From the NCBI GenBank assembly GCA_031283145.1, contig JAITCJ010000041.1, forward strand, positions 1 to 19,439: a stretch of DNA of 19,439 nucleotides, given 5' to 3'. Shown here in pieces: positions 14,574-19,439 of the stretch. The notes under the pieces were generated by a model. That model did not search any database and had not been told where the DNA came from. It saw only the letters and a list, made by a program, of their open reading frames with translations. Each line of letters begins with the position of its first letter. Position 1 is the first letter of the stretch. A program made the position numbers and the translations under genes. The stretch comes from Holophagales bacterium. GTDB lineage: Bacteria > Acidobacteriota > Holophagae > Holophagales > Holophagaceae.

Positions 14574-15017
14574 CTACTTGCTACCAATCTTGCAATATAG
14601 CAGGTATCTGCCCGCTGGAAGATACCTGAAACTGAAGTTCCCAGATCCATCGGCAACACAGTTTTGACCACACTTATATTTTTGCACTACTTGCAGCAAT
14701 GAGTCTACATCCTGCTTATGAAACAGTGTCTCATTAACGACCTCCCCATCGAACCATTCTTCGAAGTAAGGCGTTGCAGTAAACAAACTAACTTTACAAC
14801 CAGCGCCAAATTTTAAGTCCCCCCCTCTGGTCTTCAAAAAAGCCTGACCAATAATGAAGGCAGACCCTTTTGTCAAGTAGGGCTGTAAATCTGATTCATT
14901 AAAAGCATTCTGCATCCTTGGCACAGGAGGAGGTGGCGCAGACGGTGCTGGTGGCACTGGGGCTTGGCAGCCCAAGAGCAGCAAAGGCACAACGAGTAAC
15001 AAGATTCTGGCTTTCAT
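14574..15017 (-). CDS. Small lipoprotein with carboxypeptidase-regulatory-like fold, possibly truncated
   Basis: The 147-residue product starts MKARILLLVVPLLLLGC, a clear lipoprotein signal with lipid-attachment Cys17. The ATG at 15017 has GGAG eight bases upstream, so I prefer it to the open frame back to 15104. A Pro/Ala-rich linker follows (about 19-34). The remaining domain ends GSGNFSFRYLPAGRYLLYC, the G-x-F-x-F-x-x-L-P-A-G-x-Y signature of carboxypeptidase regulatory/transthyretin-like beta-sandwiches. Before the fold would be complete there is a TAG (14574-14576), after which the same frame continues as protein-like sequence to 14493. It is therefore either a recently broken gene or one read through. 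Specific function unknown. Confidence 0.75.
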   Translation of the reverse strand: MKARILLLVVPLLLLGCQAPVPPAPSAPPPPVPRMQNAFNESDLQPYLTKGSAFIIGQAFLKTRGGDLKFGAGCKVSLFTATPYFEEWFDGEVVNETLFHKQDVDSLLQVVQKYKCGQNCVADGSGNFSFRYLPAGRYLLYCKIGSK

Positions 15018-15181
15018 GAATTTGTCTCCAAAAAACTGTCTGCCCAAATTACGCAATGTGGTCTCTGCTGAACTGCAAATTTCATCCAGCATGAAAGTGG
15101 GCAAGCGGGATTGTCGCTGGATACCTAATATCTAGTTGCATAAATTGACCAAATATTGTGTGACTTCTCTTGGCAAAACCC

Positions 15182-16798
15182 CTATCTCGGAAGCGCGATT
15201 GTATCCCCGTGATCCCGAACTATTTTTTTGTACCAGTCGTCAGAGTAGCTAGGGTGCGTTATTTTGCCGGTCGCGTCGCGTACGTTGCCATCCAGGTATT
15301 TCCATATCAGGTGTTCGCCGAGTTTGCGCCATCGCGTCATCGTCCGCTCTGAACAGGTGTTGGAATAGTTGGTCAGGAAAGAAATAGCGGAAGCTGGGCT
15401 TTGTTGATACAGGTTCATAGCTGATTTTTCTATGTTTTCCTGGTCGGCTTCAAAGCGGCCCTCAAGTTCACGCTGTACTTTGCGGATGTCCTGAATCATG
15501 TCGCTGTATCGGCCATAGGCGTAGTTGGTTACAAAATTGAACACCCAAAACGCGCTGTCCCAGGTGAATTCTTCCATACTTCCATTGCCTTCGGCAAAGG
15601 CTTTCGGCGGTTCGTCAATACCGCAGTACATAGGCACATAAACGGTGCTGTAAGTATCGTCCACGCCAAACCACAGTATGCCGCCGATGGGATTTGGTAT
15701 CCATGAGCGCATTTGAGCTACCATTGACCATCCGGTCTGCTGTGTGGAAATAGCGCGCTCGTGGATGTACGTCTGCCCGTCAACCTCAAAGCGCATCGGG
15801 CGCCAGCGGTAAGGCAGGGCAAAGGGGCCGGCTCCTATGTCCCTGGTCATATCCATAGGTGTGCCTTCGTAGTGGTCGCGCATTAATTCCATAACCTCGC
15901 GGACGCCGATTTTTTGATCTGGTTTTACCCAAAGCGGCATTGGAGCGGCTTTGGCATTCCCCATAGCGAAATCAACCGGTATTTTTAGCGATGGGGCGGC
16001 TCGGTTAAATATGCTCCACACCCTGGCTTCGCATGATCTGAGCGTTGCGGGCGTCCAGGGGGCATATGTCTCGCAGAAACTGAAATCTCTGTCGGCGCCA
16101 TCAAACCACCCTTTGGCGCGGGCAAAAGAGATCACATCTTTGGAATAGAGGCAATTCTGCGGTTCATTGAGCGGGAACTGGCGGATCCTGGCCTGATTCG
16201 CGTGGGCGCTGATGAAACCATCCGGAATCTTCATGGCAACCCATACAGCCCCTTTTTCGCCTTCGCCCTTACCGATCAACTCCATAATCCAGACTTCATT
16301 CGGATCCGCGATGGAAAAACTCTCGCCAGTTGAAGCGTAGCCGTATTCGTCAACCAGCTTGCTTATTAATTGGATGGCTTCGCGGGCCGTTTTGCAACGT
16401 TCCAGCGCCATGTAAATCAAACTGCCGTAGTCAATAATCCCATTTGGTTTAGTCAGATCGCCGCGTCCGCCAAAGGTAGTCTCGCCGATAGAGAGCTGAT
16501 GCTCGTTTATATTGCCAACGCGCTTGTAGGTTATCAGAGCCTCGGGTATCCTGCCAAGTAATTTGCCAGTATCCCAATCAATGACGTCGCGCATAGTACC
16601 GGGCAAATGTTTTCCGCCCGCCTTGAAATAGAGTTCGCCGTAGAGCATATGGCTATCCGCCAAATATGTAATCAGCGTTGAGCCATCGCGGCTGGCGCCT
16701 TTGGAAACAAGAAGATTGGTGCAGGAATGTAGCGCCTGCGAACCCGCGACTAAAACAACCGTCGCTGTGGTCAGTGTGTGGCGAAGTGATAGTTTCAT
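15182..16798 (-). CDS. C69-family dipeptidase (PepD-like), exported
   Basis: A 538-residue N-terminal-nucleophile dipeptidase (peptidase family C69/U34). A signal-like or propeptide stretch (1-25) ends ALHS just before Cys26. CTNLLVSKGASRDGSTLITY is the family's mature N-terminus, where the cysteine becomes the nucleophile after autoprocessing. Other typical stretches are STGESFSIADPNEVWIMELI, SAHANQARIRQFPL and the C-terminal WDSAFWVFNFVTNYAYGRY. Length fits the long C69 group common in gut and animal-associated bacteria. GGAG stands seven bases before the ATG. It probably degrades dipeptides in the periplasm or at the surface. It is monocistronic or loosely linked to the lipoprotein gene 164 bp downstream. 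Confidence 0.92.
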   Translation of the reverse strand: MKLSLRHTLTTATVVLVAGSQALHSCTNLLVSKGASRDGSTLITYLADSHMLYGELYFKAGGKHLPGTMRDVIDWDTGKLLGRIPEALITYKRVGNINEHQLSIGETTFGGRGDLTKPNGIIDYGSLIYMALERCKTAREAIQLISKLVDEYGYASTGESFSIADPNEVWIMELIGKGEGEKGAVWVAMKIPDGFISAHANQARIRQFPLNEPQNCLYSKDVISFARAKGWFDGADRDFSFCETYAPWTPATLRSCEARVWSIFNRAAPSLKIPVDFAMGNAKAAPMPLWVKPDQKIGVREVMELMRDHYEGTPMDMTRDIGAGPFALPYRWRPMRFEVDGQTYIHERAISTQQTGWSMVAQMRSWIPNPIGGILWFGVDDTYSTVYVPMYCGIDEPPKAFAEGNGSMEEFTWDSAFWVFNFVTNYAYGRYSDMIQDIRKVQRELEGRFEADQENIEKSAMNLYQQSPASAISFLTNYSNTCSERTMTRWRKLGEHLIWKYLDGNVRDATGKITHPSYSDDWYKKIVRDHGDTIALPR

Positions 16799-16878
16799 AA
16801 TGTGACTCCATCAATGAGTGTCTTTATAATCTCATATTTTTGGCTCAAATCCGTGGAAGAATGAAGTTGAGGCTGTTT

Positions 16879-16914
16879 TATAGCAGTTCAACACTTTGTA
16901 ATTGAACTGCTATA
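16879..16914 (-). repeat. Palindromic repeat family I, copy 3
   Basis: Arms TATAGCAGTTCAA and TTGAACTGCTATA pair perfectly over 13 bp around a 10-nt loop that reads TTACAAAGTG on the minus strand, close to CTACGAAGTG of copy 1. Relative to copy 1 the arm change is a paired G-C to A-T swap. It lies between the divergent dipeptidase and transposase genes. Its right end plus AT creates TATAAT (16911-16916) just before the transposase ribosome site. Confidence 0.85.
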
Positions 16915-16932
16915 ATTTAGCCAAAGGAGGGT

Positions 16933-17931
16933 ATGCTTGGCCAGGCTGGAGTACACACTCACCAACGATACGCTCTTTAAGATGCTATTCGTCGGGCGTC
17001 CCGACCTCCTGAAGAGGCTTGTGTCCCAGTTGTTCCGCATTGACATGGACAGCATAGGGCAGTTTGCTATAGCCAATCCGTAAATGCCCCCGGGGGCGCT
17101 TGGAGAAAGGTTCTGCCGCTTGGACATTATAGTCAATAAACTTTAAAACAGTCCTTTTATTCAGGTAGAAGGCACGGAGTGCCAAGGCTGCGCCGTAGTG
17201 AAGTGAGCCGCCGACAGGCGGTGAGCGGAACGGCAGGCGCAGACGAAAAATGCATGGTAACGTACCATTATTAAAGGTGTTTCACTATAACTGACCATAG
17301 ACGGCCAGAGGGTTGACCTGGAGATACAGGTGGCGGACGAGGGCGACTACCCCGAGCGGTCGTGTATTATTGGACCAGGGAGTACTCCTCTGCCCTGCCG
17401 CAGGGGGGGGGTCTCTATTCCGCCCTTCCCCGCACTATCATCATAAGCATTGTCGCCTTCAGGCTCTTCGGCTGTCCGGAGTTCCACTCTGAGTTCCAAG
17501 CGCTGGAAGTGTCCCGCCACGAGCCATTGACCGACAGGATGTCCCTGCACTACTTTGAGCTGCCAAAGCTGCCGGACACACCGGAACCAAGCGACGAGCA
17601 GAAATTGTGGCTAAAGCTGTTCAAAGCGGAGACCGAAGAAGAATTGAAGCAGTTAGAGGAATTGGGGGTGCCAGTCATGGAACAGGCCATTGATGCCTAC
17701 CGCAGCGTATCTGCAACCAGCGAGTTCAAGGAACTAGAGCGCCTGCGCTTCCTGGCGCGGCACAATGAGGCATCCGCGCCGGCCCACGCTAGACGCGAAG
17801 GCGTGCTGGCGGAACGAGAGAAGTGGCAGAGCGCTCTGGCAGAGAAAGACACCGTGCTGGCGAAGCAGGTCGCCGCGATGGCATAGAAAGACGCGCTCAT
17901 CGCCGAGCTTCGGGCAAAATTGCAACCATAG
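16933..17931 (+). pseudogene. Broken PD-(D/E)XK (Rpn/PDDEXK_2) family transposase gene
   Basis: The reading frames together give a protein of the Rpn/PDDEXK_2 'putative transposase' family. It opens LEYTLTNDTLFKMLF and VGRPDLLKRLVSQLF, then has FCRLDIIVNK and IDGQRVDLEIQV with the nuclease E-x-Q. It continues YYWTREYSSALPQGG and HYFELPKLPD, and ends in a charged coiled coil (EREKWQSALAEKD). Five lesions are visible. The frame is shifted by one base near the start (ATG at 16933, best frame from TTG at 16937). TAA at 17081-17083 stands where GAA would fit. An element is inserted at 17143-17288. One base is missing near 17360. TAG at 17884-17886 is followed in frame by KDALIAELRAKLQP. AAAGGAGG precedes the start. 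Long open stretches remain, so decay looks recent. Confidence 0.88.
17143..17288 (+). mobile_element. 146-bp insertion element (MITE-like) with AACT target duplication
   Basis: Removing 17143-17292 restores the transposase reading NKLTIDGQRVDLEIQV exactly. The insert is flanked by AACT at 17139-17142 and 17289-17292, a likely 4-bp target duplication. Its ends resemble each other weakly as inverted repeats: AAAACAGTCCTTTTATT near the left, and GAAACACCTTTAATA on the opposite strand at the right. Inside are GGCAC-gga-GTGCC (17171-17183), a stem CTGCGCC/GGCGCAG (17188-17194 with 17236-17242) enclosing CCGCC-gaca-GGCGG (17208-17221), and ATGGTA-acg-TACCAT (17254-17268). It has no coding capacity. 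A partial copy lies at 4-59. Confidence 0.8.
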
Positions 17932-18079
17932 GCAAATCACGGCTCCGCCTACAAGCCCGACTACAATGTACCCAAGCCCCCCCAAGAAACCACAAAAAGA
18001 AAAGAACAACAAAGAGAGAAAATGGAATTCGCGCCAATAGAAATTGACAGCAAAAACACCGGCGACTGCCAACCAGCCA

Positions 18080-19348
18080 CTACCCCCTGACCTTACCTGC
18101 TTTTGCCAATGCCAGCAGGTATTCATGGCGCGGGGCGGTGGTCGGGTTGATTGGGGCGGTATTCGGGTTGGCTGGCATTAATATGGATACACGGAAACCG
18201 CTCTTCCACAGGTCGTATTCGTCATTCATCTTTTTGTTCAGCCTGGCAACAAAGGCGTCTCTGTCTTCCACGCTCTTGGTGTCAAGCAGGCTGACCTCTT
18301 TATCATCAATAGTGTATGTGAATAAAGCCTTTAGCGCTGTCTGGAAAAACGGCTCTTCATCACAGCTACAGGTGATGAAGATGTCGCCACCCCACCCAAA
18401 ATACCTACCACTAAAAGACCATGCATTTATATCACTTCGATAATTCTGTTGATTCTTATCATACAAAGATTCAAAGTAGTCAAAACTAAGGGACACTAAT
18501 AGAGCCGCTTCTTCTGGTGAAACCCGCTCCATCAAGTCCGCAAAATCATTCTTATCGTCCCACCAGTCCATCATGCGAGACCTAGTAGCACTCGTAGGAT
18601 TAAATTGCAAAAAACGATTATACTGCCAAGCGCTAAATTGAAACTGCTTCTTATACTCTTCCAGCATGTTTCTGCGAAATATTATAATTGCCGCCAAATT
18701 CGCTGTAACTTCGTCTAAGAAGTGCATCTTCCATGAATTTTCTGGTTTTTTAATATTCCAAACATGTTTTGCGTTTGCCCCATGCCGAAACCCATGCTCC
18801 CATTTGTAGGCGAAGGCAGCATTTCCCCGTTCCACTTCTTTTGCCAACGTTTCCCTCAGCACCGGGTCCGTCACTGACGGCGACAACACAAAGTCAGAAC
18901 CACGCGCGGTGTGATTGTACATTGCATACCCAAACTCCATTAGCCTTGAAAAATCATCCCATCCCTTTACCTCAATTATTGTTCTGTCTATGTTCACAGG
19001 CCCACTGAGTTGCGCGTATTCCGCGTCCCTGGTTCTCTCCTCGCTCCCCAGGCGCGTGCTGGCTGTACAGGAAGCCGTATAGCTGCCCTCCTGTGTGGTA
19101 GCGGTGATTATCGCCTCGCCTATGCCCTTCATCTTTACAGACCCGCCCGACACCTCAGCCAGGGCTGTGTCGCTGCTGACCCAAGTAAGAGCCTTGTTCG
19201 TAGCGTTACCTGGCTGCACCTGAGCGACAAGCGTCCACGACTCCCCACAGTTAATGCCCACGGATTCTGGCAGTGTCACGCCCGTGACAGCCACATAGTA
19301 ATCTCCCCCACCAGAGCAGGCAAGAGAGCCAATCATACCATTTCCCAT
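18080..19348 (-). CDS. Putative lipoprotein with a BIG2 domain and a large domain of unknown function
   Basis: The product (422 residues from the first ATG) has a lipobox-like GSLAC at Cys11 followed by SGGG. A bacterial Ig-like BIG2 domain covers about 18-97 (VTGVTLPES, LVAQVQPGNATNKALTWVSS, GEAIITATT). The remaining 320 residues are rich in aromatic and charged residues (GWDDFSRLMEFGYAMYNH, HFLDEVTANLAAIIIFRRNM, MMDWWDDKNDFADLMERV) and I do not recognise them. The tail is Asn/Pro/Thr-rich (NPNTAPINPTTAP). In-frame codons above the ATG encode TFILLI, a hydrophobic stretch that would complete the signal peptide, but a stop lies three codons further up and no ribosome site is evident. The true start may be non-ATG or lost. 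The middle (about 18400-18750) is more AT-rich than most of the window. Confidence 0.7.
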   Translation of the reverse strand: MGNGMIGSLACSGGGDYYVAVTGVTLPESVGINCGESWTLVAQVQPGNATNKALTWVSSDTALAEVSGGSVKMKGIGEAIITATTQEGSYTASCTASTRLGSEERTRDAEYAQLSGPVNIDRTIIEVKGWDDFSRLMEFGYAMYNHTARGSDFVLSPSVTDPVLRETLAKEVERGNAAFAYKWEHGFRHGANAKHVWNIKKPENSWKMHFLDEVTANLAAIIIFRRNMLEEYKKQFQFSAWQYNRFLQFNPTSATRSRMMDWWDDKNDFADLMERVSPEEAALLVSLSFDYFESLYDKNQQNYRSDINAWSFSGRYFGWGGDIFITCSCDEEPFFQTALKALFTYTIDDKEVSLLDTKSVEDRDAFVARLNKKMNDEYDLWKSGFRVSILMPANPNTAPINPTTAPRHEYLLALAKAGKVRG

Positions 19349-19385
19349 TATTAACAGGATAAATGTATATTATGCTTATTTGTAT

Positions 19386-19391
19386 AGGAGG
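19386..19391 (+). promoter_or_regulatory. Strong ribosome-binding site AGGAGG of the last gene
   Basis: AGGAGG stands four bases before the ATG at 19396 and supports that start. The 47 bp between this gene and the divergent BIG2 gene is short and AT-rich, with TATATT/TATTAT-like motifs that could serve promoters on both strands. Confidence 0.6.
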
Positions 19392-19395
19392 ACAA

Positions 19396-19439
19396 ATGGC
19401 AAGACCAAAAGGAGCATATACAGTTCGTCTAGCAGAGCA
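19396..19439 (+). CDS. Start of an unidentified gene, cut by the window end
   Basis: The first 14 codons read MARPKGAYTVRLAE. A basic 'MARPKG' opening occurs in various small DNA-binding and mobile-element proteins, but 14 residues cannot identify a family. The strong ribosome site makes it a credible gene. It diverges from the BIG2 gene. Confidence 0.55.
   Translation, partial: MARPKGAYTVRLAE

Noticed and set aside
18022..18090. Small plus-strand frame MEFAPIEIDSKNTGDCQP
   Set aside because: It has only 22 codons and a purine-rich but poor ribosome site, overlaps the end of the BIG2 gene and has no supporting feature.

Overview
The window looks like one piece of a Gram-negative chromosome with about 50% GC. 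Exported glycosidases, lipoproteins, two bactofilins and a C69 dipeptidase suggest a polysaccharide-using, probably host- or gut-associated bacterium. A member of the Planctomycetes-Verrucomicrobia-Chlamydiae group (Lentisphaerae or Verrucomicrobia type) is my best guess. No rRNA or other decisive marker is present, so the taxonomy is weak inference.

Layout. Positions 1-251 carry no gene but hold stacked inverted repeats and one end of a small mobile element. Positions 252-3693 are argS followed by pyrG on the minus strand; rpsT diverges from them at 3926. Positions 4339-5768 are an nfeD-like gene and a slipin/SPFH gene, tightly linked. Two bactofilins follow (5964-6883). Converging on them is a prx-GH20 pair (10257-7071, minus strand), coupled with a one-base gap. 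A GH105 lipoprotein gene (10475-11587) diverges from prx. It converges on a vitamin B12/siderophore-type ABC importer on the minus strand (binding protein, permease, ATPase; 14254-11615), whose genes overlap by 7-8 bases. Next are a small lipoprotein with an in-frame amber codon and a C69 dipeptidase, both minus strand. The right end is a decaying PD-(D/E)XK transposase gene split by a 146 bp element, a BIG2-type putative lipoprotein of unknown function, and the first 14 codons of a plus-strand gene.

Functionally, core translation and nucleotide genes sit at the left, a membrane/cytoskeleton block (NfeD, slipin, bactofilins) follows, and the rest is mostly export and uptake: glycan hydrolysis (GH20, GH105), peptide hydrolysis (C69), cofactor or iron uptake, and surface lipoproteins.

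The most unusual material is between and inside the genes. There are two families of long palindromes whose arms differ between copies by paired, compensatory changes. At the GH105/ABC-ATPase junction one palindrome supplies the stop codons of both converging genes, and the GH20 stop codon lies inside another. A third small element, found at both ends of the window, has split a transposase gene with an apparent AACT target duplication. An AlbA_2-domain gene remnant is read in frame into the binding-protein gene. A lipoprotein gene continues in frame for 26 protein-like codons past a TAG. No tRNA, rRNA, CRISPR array or convincing riboswitch was seen.
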